A stretch of DNA of 64,000 nt from an uncultured Rhizobiaceae bacterium (GCA_947259295.1 CAMYMG010000013.1:62001-126000); one strand, 5' to 3'. Positions 1-9,806 are shown, counted from the stretch's first letter. Made by a program: numbers and translations. Notes: generated by a model from the letters alone, not told the origin.

Positions 1-238
1 GAGTTTCTGGATGCGGAACACGCCGATGCCGCTCGACCTTGTGTTCATCGATGCAAACGGCGCGGTTCGCGACATACTGCCTGGAGAACCTTTCTCGGAA
101 ACGCCGATAGGCCCGGCAGCGCCGGTGAAGTTCGTGCTTGAACTGAAGCGTGGCATGGCCGACATGGCGGGCATCAAGCCTGGCGACGCCGTGCGGCATC
201 CGGCGATCGGGGTCGCCGGATCGCAAGATCCGGGCTAG
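1..238 (+). CDS. DUF192 family protein, C-terminal part (5' end outside window)
   Basis: The open frame enters from the left edge (first full codon at base 2) and stops with TAG at 236-238. The visible residues include FWMRNTPMPLD, the hallmark of DUF192 proteins, followed by a VFID strand and a late GIKPGDAVRHP segment typical of the end of this small beta-barrel domain. In Rhizobiales these are short exported proteins of unknown function. The start and any signal peptide lie outside the window. An alpha/beta hydrolase follows 35 bp downstream on the same strand. Family assignment is confident; function is not known. Confidence 0.85.
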   Translation, partial: SFWMRNTPMPLDLVFIDANGAVRDILPGEPFSETPIGPAAPVKFVLELKRGMADMAGIKPGDAVRHPAIGVAGSQDPG

Positions 239-273
239 TCCTGGTTTCGATACTGAGAGGGATTGCCGGCTCC

Positions 274-1047
274 ATGCAGTTTTTCGAGCATGAAGGTTTC
301 AGACTCGCGTTCATCGACCAGAATGACGACCAGGGCGGTGAGCCGATCCTGCTGATTCACGGGTTCGCCTCGAATCACATCGTCAACTGGGTGTCGACCG
401 GGTGGGTCCGGACGCTGACCGACGCCGGCCATCGCGTCATAGCCTTCGACAATCGCGGCCACGGCCAATCCTCCGGCAGCTACGATGCCGCGGACTACAC
501 GCCGCACAAGATGGCCGGCGACGCCGCGGCGCTGCTGCGCCATCTCGGCATCGGCAAGGCTCACGTGATGGGCTACTCCATGGGCGCCCGCATTGGTGCC
601 TTCCTGGCGCTGGCCGAGCCCGCGATGGTTGCCTCGCTGGTCTTCGGCGGGCTGGGGATAGGCATGGTCGACGGGGTGGGGGAGTGGGACGAGATCGCCG
701 AAGCGCTGCTGGCGGAGGATCCGGCAAGCATCGAAACGGCGCGCGGCAAGATGTTCAGGACATTCGCCGACCAGACCAGGAGCGACCGCCGGGCGCTGGC
801 AGCCTGCATAGCCACGTCGCGCGAGCTGCTCAGCCCGTCGGACGTCGGCGGCATCACGCAGCCGACGCTGGTCGCCGTCGGCACCAAGGACGAGATCGCC
901 GGATCGCCCGATGCACTGGCGCGCCTCATGCCGGCTGGGGAAAGCTTTGCCATCGAGGGGCGTGACCACATGCTGGCGGTCGGCGACCGGACCTTCAAGC
1001 AAAGGGTGATTGAGTTTCTCGCCGACCACCCGGTCGGCGATTCGTGA
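274..1047 (+). CDS. alpha/beta hydrolase
   Basis: A 257-residue single-domain alpha/beta hydrolase without a signal peptide, so probably cytoplasmic. It has the oxyanion-hole HGF motif near residue 30, the strand motif DNRGHGQS near residue 65, and the nucleophile elbow GYSMG near residue 108, which makes that Ser the likely nucleophile. A late GRDHM supplies the catalytic His, and the Asp of VGTKDEI is a plausible acid. The start follows AGAGGGATT. The substrate cannot be read from sequence; esterase, lactonase and C-C hydrolase activities are all possible in this fold. Confidence 0.9.
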   Translation: MQFFEHEGFRLAFIDQNDDQGGEPILLIHGFASNHIVNWVSTGWVRTLTDAGHRVIAFDNRGHGQSSGSYDAADYTPHKMAGDAAALLRHLGIGKAHVMGYSMGARIGAFLALAEPAMVASLVFGGLGIGMVDGVGEWDEIAEALLAEDPASIETARGKMFRTFADQTRSDRRALAACIATSRELLSPSDVGGITQPTLVAVGTKDEIAGSPDALARLMPAGESFAIEGRDHMLAVGDRTFKQRVIEFLADHPVGDS

Positions 1048-1202
1048 TCGCTTTTCCCGCATCTGTCCGCAGTCTGTTCAAAAGCGCTTCCATCACGGAA
1101 ATTTCACACAAACGTGAGGAAACGAAATCCGATCGCGTCGCCACGCCTTGACGCCCATTTCGCCGCAACCTATTGAAGCCGCTGTTACGTCCGAAGCGGC
1201 GA

Positions 1203-1276
1203 GGCCTCGTGGCGGAGTGGTTACGCAGAGGACTGCAAATCCTTGCACCCCGGTTCGATTCCGGGCGAGGCCTCCA
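1203..1276 (+). tRNA. tRNA-Cys (anticodon GCA)
   Basis: The acceptor stem GGCCTCG (1203-1209) pairs perfectly with CGAGGCC (1266-1272), followed by discriminator T and an encoded CCA. The anticodon loop places GCA at 1235-1237 on a five-pair stem, and the T arm GGTTCGATTCC is standard. The gene lies between the hydrolase and the Pcm-like methyltransferase. Confidence 0.97.
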
Positions 1277-1352
1277 ATTCGCGCATTGTGCCAATGCCCC
1301 GGCGTGGTAGCGTATCAACGAAGCGCGCGGCGCGCATGAAACTGGCCAGGCG

Positions 1353-2027
1353 ATGATGGATACCGATTTCTCCGAACAACGCGTCAAGATGGTCGATGGT
1401 CAGATCCGCACGACCGACGTGACGAGCGCACCCGTTCTGGCGGCGATGCTGGCAGTCCCCCGCGAGCTCTTCGTGCCACGGTCGCGAATCAATCTTGCCT
1501 ATATCGACGAGAACATCCTGGTTTCCGGCGAGCGCGGCAGCGGCGCGCGCTACCTCATGCAGCCGTCGCCGTTTGCGAAACTTGTTCAACTCGCGGAAAT
1601 TTCTCCCGACGACAACGTCCTCGACGTCGGTCCGGGTACCGGCTATTCGGCCGCCGTCCTGTCCAGGATCGCGAAGTCGGTCGTCGCTCTGGAAAGTGAT
1701 CCGGCGCTCGCCGACGAGGCCGCTTCCGCTCTCGCTGCGGCCGGCTGCGACAATGTAACCCTTGTTCGGGGCGCGCTTGCCGAGGGGCACCCGCCAAGAG
1801 CCCCATTTGACGTGATCTTCATCGGCGGCAGTGTCGAAGAAGTACCCGATGCATTGACGAAGCAGTTGTCCGAAGGCGGACGGCTCGTCGTTGTCGAAGG
1901 CAGCGGAAATGCCGGTGTCGCGCGGATCTATGTAAAGTCGAGCGGTTCGGTTACTGGGCGGCGTGCCTTCAATGCGGCAGTAAAGCCACTGCCCGGCTTC
2001 GAACGAGCCAGATCATTCGAATTTTAA
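1353..2027 (+). CDS. protein-L-isoaspartate O-methyltransferase family protein
   Basis: A 224-residue protein of the Pcm family. SAM-binding motif I appears as LDVGPGTGYSAAVLS near residue 90, preceded by the family segment covering LMQPSPFAKLVQL where the isoaspartate substrate loop sits. Classical Pcm repairs isoaspartyl residues in aged proteins using S-adenosylmethionine. This shorter alphaproteobacterial branch is usually annotated only as family member, so repair activity is inferred. It starts at tandem ATG codons (1353 and 1356) and lies upstream of tolC, a common arrangement in rhizobia. Confidence 0.88.
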   Translation: MMDTDFSEQRVKMVDGQIRTTDVTSAPVLAAMLAVPRELFVPRSRINLAYIDENILVSGERGSGARYLMQPSPFAKLVQLAEISPDDNVLDVGPGTGYSAAVLSRIAKSVVALESDPALADEAASALAAAGCDNVTLVRGALAEGHPPRAPFDVIFIGGSVEEVPDALTKQLSEGGRLVVVEGSGNAGVARIYVKSSGSVTGRRAFNAAVKPLPGFERARSFEF

Positions 2028-2195
2028 GCAGCTGGCACTTGCGCGTGTGATTCAGCCATGATGGTCTGGACTTTGAAGCGGTTATTGGCGAATACCTAGG
2101 GCGCTGGCGCGGACCGATTACATGCACCGGCGATGCGGCTGAGGGTTGCGCCGACCAGGAACCTGGTTCCGACGCTGGAAATATGAGGGACGCTG

Positions 2196-3578
2196 GTGTT
2201 GTTGGGTGTTAATCGGATTTTCGCCGCAGTTCTTGTTTCGGCGACCGCGCTGAGTTCTGCCACCGCCTCGGCCGAAACGATCTTCGGCGCCCTGGCCAAG
2301 GCCTACCAGTTCAACTCGACACTGAATTCCGCGCGCGCCGGTGTGCGCGTCACCGACGAAAACGTGCCGATTGCCAAGTCCGGCCAGCGTCCGGTCATCG
2401 CCGGCAGCGGCAGCATCAACTACACCTCGTCGAACGGCCCTGCGTCGTCGCGCCTGACGACCGGCTCCTTCGGCGTGGAGATCCAGCAGAATCTGTTCGA
2501 CGGGTTTCAGACGCGCAACAATGTCCGCGCGGCGCAGGCACAGGTAAGGGCCTCCAACGAAAGCCTGCGCAACCAGGAGCAAAATACGCTCTTCGATGCC
2601 GCTTCGGCCTATATGGACGTCATTCGCGACCGGCAGATCGCCGTGCTCACCGAACGGAACTTGCAGTTCCTGACTGAACAGTCGCGCGCCGCACGGTCGC
2701 GCTTCGAGGTCGGCGAGGGTACCCGGACCGACGTCTCCCAGGCGGATGCCAGCCGCGCCACCGCGGTAGCCCAGGTCGCTGCCGCAAAGGCGCAGGCACA
2801 GTCCAGCGCGGCGACGTACCGGCGGGTGATCGGTGACGACCCGGGCAATCTGAAGGGTGCGGCGCCGCTTTCAAAGCTGCTGCCGAACAGTCTCGCGGCC
2901 GGGATCGCCCTTGGCGAGGCACAGCATCCTGCGATCCTTGCCACGCAACAGCTGGTCGACGCTGCCGCATACTCGGTCAAGTCGGCCGAAGGGCAGCTGC
3001 TGCCGCAACTCTCCGCCTCTGCGGGGATTCAGAGTTCCTACCGCAACAGCCTTCCGGGCGTGGGAATCGGCTCGTCGAATGGCACCACGAATTCGGCCAG
3101 CATTGGCGCCACCCTGACGGTGCCCATCTACCAGGGCGGCCGCACTTCGGCGCAGGTTCGGCAGTCGAAGGAGTCGCTGGGGCAGGCGCGCATCGAAGTC
3201 GATGTTAGCCGCGATCAGGTGCGCAACGCGATGGTCGCTGCCTGGACGCAGTACATTGCCGCGCGCGAAAGCCTTTCGGCCAACCGCGAAGTCGTCTCCG
3301 CAGCCCAGCTGGCGCTGAACGGCGTCAGCGAAGAGCGCAATGTCGGCCAGCGCACCACTCTGGACGTCCTCAACGCCCAGGCGGACGTGATCACCGCACA
3401 GATCAGCCTGGCAAACTCCGAGCGCGATGTCGTCGTGGCGAGCTACGCGATCCTCTCGGCCGCCGGCCGTCTTTCGGTCGAAACGCTGGGATTCCAGGTC
3501 GCCACCTACAGGCCTGAGGAACATTACAACGCCGTCAAGGACAAATGGATCGGCCTCAGGACGCCCGACGGGCGCTGA
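2196..3578 (+). CDS. tolC: TolC family outer membrane efflux protein
   Basis: A 460-residue outer-membrane channel subunit. The GTG start at 2196 gives an N-terminal signal peptide ending near the ASA/ETI junction around residue 26. The mature part has two halves of the OEP type with long alpha-helical, Gln/Ala/Ser-rich segments (EQNTLFDAASAYMDVIRD; TLDVLNAQADVITAQISLAN) that form the periplasmic tunnel. TolC trimers connect inner-membrane type I secretion or RND pumps to the outside. No pump gene is adjacent, so it probably serves several systems, as in rhizobia where TolC handles exopolysaccharide-related and protein export. An ATG at 2183 is out of frame. Confidence 0.93.
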   Translation: MLLGVNRIFAAVLVSATALSSATASAETIFGALAKAYQFNSTLNSARAGVRVTDENVPIAKSGQRPVIAGSGSINYTSSNGPASSRLTTGSFGVEIQQNLFDGFQTRNNVRAAQAQVRASNESLRNQEQNTLFDAASAYMDVIRDRQIAVLTERNLQFLTEQSRAARSRFEVGEGTRTDVSQADASRATAVAQVAAAKAQAQSSAATYRRVIGDDPGNLKGAAPLSKLLPNSLAAGIALGEAQHPAILATQQLVDAAAYSVKSAEGQLLPQLSASAGIQSSYRNSLPGVGIGSSNGTTNSASIGATLTVPIYQGGRTSAQVRQSKESLGQARIEVDVSRDQVRNAMVAAWTQYIAARESLSANREVVSAAQLALNGVSEERNVGQRTTLDVLNAQADVITAQISLANSERDVVVASYAILSAAGRLSVETLGFQVATYRPEEHYNAVKDKWIGLRTPDGR

Positions 3579-3747
3579 GCCTTCCGGCCTCGGGTATTCC
3601 CGCCTTCAATCTGTTGAAATCCGCCAAGTCCCGAGTTTGGGGATTCTCCGATGCTCCGGCGTCCGCTACGGTTGGGCAATGATTCGAACCTGGCCGCTGA
3701 CTGGCCAAGGTTGATCGGATCCGGTCACAAAAGCGGCGGATGTGACG

Positions 3748-4563
3748 ATGGTGCCTTCAAGCAGCGCTCAGCGCGAACCTTCGATGGAAGAAATACTGGC
3801 CTCGATCCGAAGGATCATCGAGGACAATGATGCGGGGCGCAAACAGCCGCCGGAGGGCGACTCCGGCGATTCCCCCGAAGCTGCCTATGAGCGCAACGTC
3901 ATCGAGGTCGACGCCTTCCGCAACGAGTTGCGGGCACCGGCGCCCGAAATGCCGGCCACTCCTGCTCCGGATGAGGCCGTTGCGCCGGGAAACGACGCCG
4001 TCGCCGAGCCCGATGCCTCAGACGACGAGGAGCCGGCCAAGGCTGCGACTTCCGAGCCTGCGACACCGCCTGCCTGGAACCTGGAAAAATCGCCCGCAAA
4101 AGACCGTTCGGCGGCAGAGGAGAGGATCAGGATGGCGATCGAAAATGCGCGGGCCAGATCCGAGGAACTGAAGCGCCGCAGCGAAGACGAGCAGGATCAT
4201 CAGCATCAGACGGCCAACGACGACCGCGCATCGTCCTCGTCTCCGCTCGAGGCCGAAGCCGACGACGGCGCAGCCGTCGAGCAGCCCGCATCGGCGCCGA
4301 ACGTCGCCGTGGGCAAATCTGGCTCCTTGGAAACGGTGCAGCCGAGACCGGCGTTTCTGTCGGAACAGGCCGAGCGCAAGATCGCGGCATCGTTCGGCGA
4401 ATTATCCGAGGCTTTTGCCGCGCGCAGCCAGAAGACGTTCGACGACATGGCCCAGGAGATGCTGCAGCCGATGCTGCGCGACTGGCTCGACAACAATCTG
4501 CCCGTGCTGGTGGAGCGACTGGTGCGCGAGGAAATCGAGCGGGTCGCACGCGGCTCGCAATAA
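3748..4563 (+). CDS. DUF2497/PopZ-like polar organizing protein
   Basis: A 271-residue protein with the bipartite layout of the PopZ family: a short N-terminal helix MEEILASIRRIIEDND, a long acidic Pro/Ala/Glu-rich disordered middle (residues about 30-190), and a conserved C-terminal helical part with LDNNLPVLVERLVREEIERV. PopZ self-assembles at cell poles and anchors the chromosome partition machinery in alphaproteobacteria. The ATG at 3748 has a better placed GGCGGA than the in-frame GTG at 3742. valS follows about 150 bp downstream, the usual rhizobial order. The family call is firm; polar function is inferred from family. Confidence 0.85.
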   Translation: MVPSSSAQREPSMEEILASIRRIIEDNDAGRKQPPEGDSGDSPEAAYERNVIEVDAFRNELRAPAPEMPATPAPDEAVAPGNDAVAEPDASDDEEPAKAATSEPATPPAWNLEKSPAKDRSAAEERIRMAIENARARSEELKRRSEDEQDHQHQTANDDRASSSSPLEAEADDGAAVEQPASAPNVAVGKSGSLETVQPRPAFLSEQAERKIAASFGELSEAFAARSQKTFDDMAQEMLQPMLRDWLDNNLPVLVERLVREEIERVARGSQ

Positions 4564-4714
4564 CGTTTCCCCCACACGGCTGAACGCGCGCCGCCGCCTT
4601 AGGGCGGCGTTTGCAATTCTGCCCGGCGCCATCGCCCGGCCGTGGTTGACTTGCCGCGGCCCTTCGGATTTACAGCGGACCGACGACAATCCGGACAGCG
4701 CGGACCCCATTCCC

Positions 4715-7618
4715 ATGCTTGAGAAGACCTACGACGCCAAAGCCGTCGAGCCGAAAATCGCGAAAGTCTGGGAGGAGGCCGACGCCTTTGCGGCCGGCGC
4801 TGGCGCGCAATCTGGTGCGGAAAGCTTCACCATCGTGATCCCGCCGCCCAACGTCACCGGCTCGTTGCACATGGGCCATGCGCTGAACAACACGCTGCAG
4901 GACATCCTCATCCGCTTCGAGCGGATGCGCGGCAAGAACGTGTTGTGGCAACCCGGCATGGACCATGCCGGCATCGCGACGCAGATGGTCGTCGAACGGC
5001 AGCTGGCCGAACGGCAGATCAGCCGCCGGAACATGACCCGCGAAGAGTTCATCGACAAGGTCTGGGAATGGAAGGACGAGTCCGGCGGAGCGATCCTCAA
5101 CCAGTTGAAGCGGCTCGGTGCCTCCGCCGACTGGTCGCGCGAGCGCTTCACCATGGACGAGGGCCTGTCGAAGGCGGTGATCGAGGTTTTCGTCACCCTC
5201 TACAAGCAGGGGCTGATCTTCCGCGGCAAGCGCTTGGTCAACTGGGACCCGCAGTTCGAGACCGCCATCTCCGATCTCGAGGTGGAGAATCGCGAAGTCG
5301 ACGGCCACATGTGGCACTTCAAGTACCCGCTGGCCGGCGGCGAGACCTATCTCTATGTCGAGAAGGACGCGGACGGAAACGTCGCGTTCCAGGAGGAGCG
5401 CGACTACATCGCGATCGCCACGACGCGGCCCGAGACGATGCTAGGCGACGGAGCGGTGGCGGTTCATCCGTCCGACGAGCGCTACGCACCGATCGTCGGG
5501 AAGCTTTGCGAGATTCCGGTCGGCCCGAAGGAGCACCGGCGGCTGATCCCGATCATTACCGACGAGTATCCGGAACCGGAATTCGGCTCGGGCGCCGTCA
5601 AGATCACCGGCGCGCACGACTTCAACGACTATCAGGTTGCCCGTCGCAACGGCATTCCCGCCTATCGGCTGATGGACACGAAGGCGGCGATGCGCGCCGA
5701 CGGCGAGCCCTATGCGGTGTGCGCGGCTCAGGCGCTTGCCATCGCAAAAGGCGGCGACGTTCCGGGCGAGGCGGAGATCGACGACATCAACCTGGTGCCG
5801 GACGAGTACCGCGGCCTCGACCGCTACGATGCGCGCAAGCGCATCGTCGATGCCATCAATGCCGAGGGCCTTGCCGTCACCACTACCGACGCCGAGGGCA
5901 ATATCGTGCCGCTCGTCGAGAACAAGAAGATCATGCAGCCTTTCGGCGACCGCTCCGGCGTCGTCATCGAGCCGATGCTGACCGACCAATGGTTTGCCGA
6001 TGCCGCGACGCTGGCCAAGCCAGCCATCGCATCGGTGCGCGAAGGGCGTACCAATTTCGTGCCAAAGAACTGGGAAAAGACCTACTTCGACTGGATGGAG
6101 AACATCGAGCCGTGGTGCGTCTCGCGCCAGCTCTGGTGGGGCCACCAAATCCCCGCCTGGTTCGGCCCGGACGGCCATGTCTTCGTCGAGAAGACCGAGA
6201 AGGAGGCGCTGGACGCCGCCGTCAAGTATTATCTGGCCCTGGAGGGCCCATGGAAGGCCTGGGTCGAGGAGAAGCTCAAGAATTTCGCGCCCGGCGAGAT
6301 ACTGACGCGCGACGAGGACGTTCTCGACACCTGGTTTTCCTCGGCGCTCTGGCCCTTCTCCACGCTTGGCTGGCCCGACACAACACCGGAGCTGAAGACC
6401 TACTATCCGACCTCGGTGCTGGTAACCGGCTTTGACATCATCTTCTTTTGGGTTGCCCGCATGATGATGATGAGCCTGCATTTCATGGAAGAGGAGCCCT
6501 TCCACACGGTCTACGTGCATGCGCTGGTTCGCGACAAGAACGGCGCCAAGATGTCGAAGTCGAAGGGCAACGTTATCGATCCGCTCGAACTGATCGACGA
6601 GTATGGCGCCGATGCGCTGCGTTTCACGCTGACGATCATGGCCGCGCAGGGCCGCGACGTGAAGCTCGATCCGGCCCGCATCGCCGGCTACCGCAACTTC
6701 GGCACCAAGCTGTGGAACGCCACCCGCTTTGCCGAGATGCATGGCGTGGCACGCAATGACGACTTCTGGCTGAACGACGCCGAGCTGACGGTCAATCGCT
6801 GGATACTGACCGAGCTGACGCGCGCGACACAGGAGATTACCGAGGCGATCGCAGGCTACCGCTTCAACGAGGCGGCGGGTGCTGCATATCGTTTCGTCTG
6901 GAATCTGGTCTGCGACTGGTATGTCGAACTGCTGAAGCCGATCTTCATGGGCGACAACGAGGCCGAGAAGGCCGAGGGCCGCGCCGTCATGGCTTTCGTG
7001 CTCGACGAGATCTACAAGCTCCTCCACCCGATGATGCCATTCATGACGGAGGAACTGTGGGCGCAACGGGCAGGTGACGGCGAGCGGGCCACGCTCCTTT
7101 GCCATGCCGCGTGGCCAAACCCCGACTTTGCCGATGCGGAGGCCGCCGCCGAGATCAACTGGCTGGTCGAACTCGTCTCGGGCATCCGCTCGGTCAGGGC
7201 CGAGATGAACGTGCCGGCGAAGGCGGTGGCTCCCCTCGTGCTGATCGGCGCCAATGCGACGACGCGCGAGCGTCTCGTCCGCCATGCCGCGGCAATCGAG
7301 ACCCTGGCGCGCGTGGGAGAGATCAGCCATGCCGACCAGGCCCCTGCGGCTTCGGCTCAGTTTGTCGTCGGAGAGGCGACGGCCTGCCTGCCCCTCGGTG
7401 CCCTGATCGATCTCGACGCCGAAGCTGCGAGGCTGGAGAAGGAAATCAAGAAGACGGCCGGTGAATTCGATCGACTTCAGGCCAAGCTGTCAAACGAGCG
7501 CTTTGTGGCGAACGCACCCGAGGAGATCGTCGCCGCAGAGCGCGAAAAGCTGGCCGAGTACGGCGAGACGCGGGAAAAGCTGGTACTCGCGCTGTCAAGG
7601 CTTCGCACCGGCGGCTGA
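4715..7618 (+). CDS. valS: valyl-tRNA synthetase
   Basis: A 967-residue class I aminoacyl-tRNA synthetase that charges tRNA-Val. The HIGH signature is HMGH at residues 52-55 after PPPNVTGSL, and the second ATP-binding motif KMSKS is at residues 612-616. The large insertion between them is the editing domain that hydrolyses mischarged Thr-tRNA. The C-terminal end has the coiled-coil arm typical of ValRS (DLDAEAARLEKEIKK). The frame stays open upstream, but the ATG at 4715 gives the normal N-terminus MLEKTYDAK. Cytoplasmic and essential. Confidence 0.97.
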   Translation: MLEKTYDAKAVEPKIAKVWEEADAFAAGAGAQSGAESFTIVIPPPNVTGSLHMGHALNNTLQDILIRFERMRGKNVLWQPGMDHAGIATQMVVERQLAERQISRRNMTREEFIDKVWEWKDESGGAILNQLKRLGASADWSRERFTMDEGLSKAVIEVFVTLYKQGLIFRGKRLVNWDPQFETAISDLEVENREVDGHMWHFKYPLAGGETYLYVEKDADGNVAFQEERDYIAIATTRPETMLGDGAVAVHPSDERYAPIVGKLCEIPVGPKEHRRLIPIITDEYPEPEFGSGAVKITGAHDFNDYQVARRNGIPAYRLMDTKAAMRADGEPYAVCAAQALAIAKGGDVPGEAEIDDINLVPDEYRGLDRYDARKRIVDAINAEGLAVTTTDAEGNIVPLVENKKIMQPFGDRSGVVIEPMLTDQWFADAATLAKPAIASVREGRTNFVPKNWEKTYFDWMENIEPWCVSRQLWWGHQIPAWFGPDGHVFVEKTEKEALDAAVKYYLALEGPWKAWVEEKLKNFAPGEILTRDEDVLDTWFSSALWPFSTLGWPDTTPELKTYYPTSVLVTGFDIIFFWVARMMMMSLHFMEEEPFHTVYVHALVRDKNGAKMSKSKGNVIDPLELIDEYGADALRFTLTIMAAQGRDVKLDPARIAGYRNFGTKLWNATRFAEMHGVARNDDFWLNDAELTVNRWILTELTRATQEITEAIAGYRFNEAAGAAYRFVWNLVCDWYVELLKPIFMGDNEAEKAEGRAVMAFVLDEIYKLLHPMMPFMTEELWAQRAGDGERATLLCHAAWPNPDFADAEAAAEINWLVELVSGIRSVRAEMNVPAKAVAPLVLIGANATTRERLVRHAAAIETLARVGEISHADQAPAASAQFVVGEATACLPLGALIDLDAEAARLEKEIKKTAGEFDRLQAKLSNERFVANAPEEIVAAEREKLAEYGETREKLVLALSRLRTGG

Positions 7619-7965
7619 TCGCCGCGATTCGCCAGATTTTGCACTGCACACCTTGTTGCGTAAGGTTTTGTCACCTTACGGAAACAGGCTCGCGCAAGCG
7701 AATTCCGCGCGGCTTGTTGCAATTGCGCCACAGATAAGGGGCGCCCGATCGTATTCTTCGCAACAGCTTGATCCGGTTAAGCTTTTGTTCACCAAGCGAG
7801 GACGAGACTTGATCACGACTGATTGAGTTGGGCGTGATATTTCCCCGTCGCGCTGCAGGTGTCTCGTTGCGCGGCTAACAGCAAGGTCCGCAACCGAAAT
7901 TCCCGTTGCGCCGACTCGGCGATTTCATCTTAGCTTCTCTACGCGACACCGGGGAGAACTTCGCC
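7619..7965. other. intergenic region between valS and the FadL-type porin, with an 8-bp inverted repeat
   Basis: This 347-bp stretch has no convincing gene. It is noticeably more A/T rich than its surroundings. The only clear structure is a perfect inverted repeat, CGTAAGGT at 7659-7666 and ACCTTACG at 7673-7680, separated by six bases and not followed by a T-tract. It could be an operator for the downstream porin gene or the remains of a terminator for valS. I cannot place -10/-35 elements reliably. Confidence 0.5.
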
Positions 7966-9153
7966 ATGAACAGCCTGCGCCTCATTACGTACCTGGCAGC
8001 CACAGCGGCGACCCTGGGAAGCGCGTACGCAGGCGGCTATTCGCGCGGCACCGCCGACACCGACCTGATCTACGAAGAAGGCAACTTCAACATGCGCTCC
8101 GGCGTGACGGTGATCATGCCCAAGCGGGGGTATGCCACGCTGACGCCGCCAGGATCCTCCGTTCCCGTTCAGTCGACTGATGGAGACTATAGCCAGACCT
8201 ATGCAATTCCATCTGCAGCGGTGAAGTTCAATCTGAACGACGACCTGCGTTGCGCCGGGACATATACCCAGCCTTTCGGCGCGGACTCGGAGTTTGGGCC
8301 TCAAGCCATAGAGATTGGCGCAGCCGCCGACGGTACCGGCACTATGAGGGAAGGTTTCACCACAGACGAGTTCGGTCTGACGTGCGGCTACAAGTTCAAT
8401 CTCGCAAAGGGACGGGCCTGGCTTATCGGTGGAGGATTTCTGGAGAATTTTGACTATTCGCAGACGGTAGAGCTTGGTGCCCCTTATGGTCTGCTGAGTG
8501 GGTCGCCTGCAACCTTGAGGTTCGACGGCGGATATGAGCCCGGCTTTCGGCTAGGTGCGGCATACGAGATTCCGGAAATGGCATTGCGCGCGCAGCTTAT
8601 GTATCGCTCTGAGGTTACCCATACTCCTGATGGCTCGTTCACAACTGTTTTGGCCACTGCGCCCGCTGTCGGGCAAGGGACGCTCCCTCAATCGTTGGAG
8701 TTGAAGGTCCAGTCGGGTGTCGCTCCGGGTTGGTTGGCCTTTGGTACGGTGAAGTGGACCGATTGGAGTGTTCTCGATACGCTGGACTATACAATCGGCG
8801 GTGTAGATAACAGGCAACTCGAATATTACTACAAGGATGGGTGGACGGTTACCGGGGGCCTCGGTCACGCATTCTCGGAAAGCATTTCGGGAGTAGCGGG
8901 CTTCACATGGGATCGGGGCGTATCCACGACTGAGGATACGCTGAGCGACACCTACACATTTGCTGCCGGTGTGGCGCTCAGGGACAAGCTGGGTGGCGAG
9001 GTCCGCTTTGGCGGCGCTATTACCTATCTGACGGCTGCCAGTGTCGGTGCGTCAGACGCGGGGGACGGGTCCGGTCCTGGCAACTCGTTCGCCTACACAG
9101 TCGACGGCGATTTCGCCTACGCCCTCTCGGCCGGCTACAAGATCAGCTGGTAG
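7966..9153 (+). CDS. FadL/OMPP1/TodX-family outer membrane transport protein
   Basis: A 395-residue predicted outer-membrane beta-barrel. The ATG at 7966 follows GGGGAG at good spacing and yields a signal peptide of about 22 residues ending at SAYA. The mature N-terminus GGYSRGTADTDLIYEE matches the hatch region of FadL-type channels, and the body is a run of amphipathic strands ending in an aromatic residue (YKISW). FadL proteins take up long-chain fatty acids or other hydrophobic compounds. The frame extends upstream to 7906, but that start lacks a signal peptide. Codon use looks less GC-biased than the neighbours, especially at 8440-8900. Confidence 0.87.
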   Translation: MNSLRLITYLAATAATLGSAYAGGYSRGTADTDLIYEEGNFNMRSGVTVIMPKRGYATLTPPGSSVPVQSTDGDYSQTYAIPSAAVKFNLNDDLRCAGTYTQPFGADSEFGPQAIEIGAAADGTGTMREGFTTDEFGLTCGYKFNLAKGRAWLIGGGFLENFDYSQTVELGAPYGLLSGSPATLRFDGGYEPGFRLGAAYEIPEMALRAQLMYRSEVTHTPDGSFTTVLATAPAVGQGTLPQSLELKVQSGVAPGWLAFGTVKWTDWSVLDTLDYTIGGVDNRQLEYYYKDGWTVTGGLGHAFSESISGVAGFTWDRGVSTTEDTLSDTYTFAAGVALRDKLGGEVRFGGAITYLTAASVGASDAGDGSGPGNSFAYTVDGDFAYALSAGYKISW

Positions 9154-9485
9154 CCAGCGACGCCAAGGTCGGCGCGCCCTGGACGTCCTCGCCAACCGGT
9201 CGCGTTCCACAATCGCTGGAACCGGCCTGGTCGCGCTCATGCTGCCTGGCTCACCGCAGGCTGGGCACCCCCCAAATGCGATTCCACGGCAACATTTGTG
9301 GTGTTTCGGCAACACTAAATCAAGAAGCTATGCGCTATAGAGGGCCGCAGGAGATTTGCCTATTTCCCGCCACTATCCCGGCGCACCCGAAGTTCTCCTG
9401 ATCGGGTTCGCGATTTTTGCGGGCCAGGCGGTCAGGAGGCGCCGCACCGGAAGCGGCAGGGAAAACCATGGACGCCAGCGCCGAT
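9154..9485. other. intergenic region, no feature recognised
   Basis: I see no supported gene, tRNA, strong terminator or repeat in these roughly 330 bases between the FadL-type porin and the small minus-strand gene next to exoR. Short open frames exist but lack ribosome binding sites and protein-like composition. Confidence 0.4.
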
Positions 9486-9806
9486 TCACGGTTCAGCATT
9501 CCAGTCCGCGAGGTCACCGCAGAACGATTCCGCCTGCATCCACAGGACCTGCGAGGTAGCAGGACGATTGGCCGCACTTTGGCCGAAAATCCGGATCATG
9601 GTCTCCCGCATGGCCGCTTCGAACGCGGCCACACAGGCAGAAATCCCGCCAGGTTTGGCATGATTGTCGAATTGACTGGTGAAATCTGGCCCGACGGCAA
9701 CAAGGCAGCTTTGTCGGGCCCGGTCATGAAGCACAGACAAGCGTTCGTAGCCGCTCGTGATGGTGCGCAAACCCATCCAGGCGGGGTGAAAGAAACACGA
9801 TACCAT
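9486..9806 (-). CDS. hypothetical protein divergent from exoR
   Basis: A possible 106-residue protein read leftward from an ATG whose bases overlap the exoR start codon (shared CATG at 9804-9807). It has a purine-rich AGAGAG four to five bases upstream of its start. The composition looks natural: balanced aromatic residues, helices such as ACVAAFEAAMRETMIRIFG, and a C-terminal WMQAESFCGDLADWN. I do not recognise the family. The opposite strand is also open over most of this stretch, but its translation is poor in hydrophobic residues and less protein-like. If real, this gene and exoR would be mutually antisense at their 5' ends. Confidence 0.45.
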   Translation of the reverse strand: MVSCFFHPAWMGLRTITSGYERLSVLHDRARQSCLVAVGPDFTSQFDNHAKPGGISACVAAFEAAMRETMIRIFGQSAANRPATSQVLWMQAESFCGDLADWNAEP

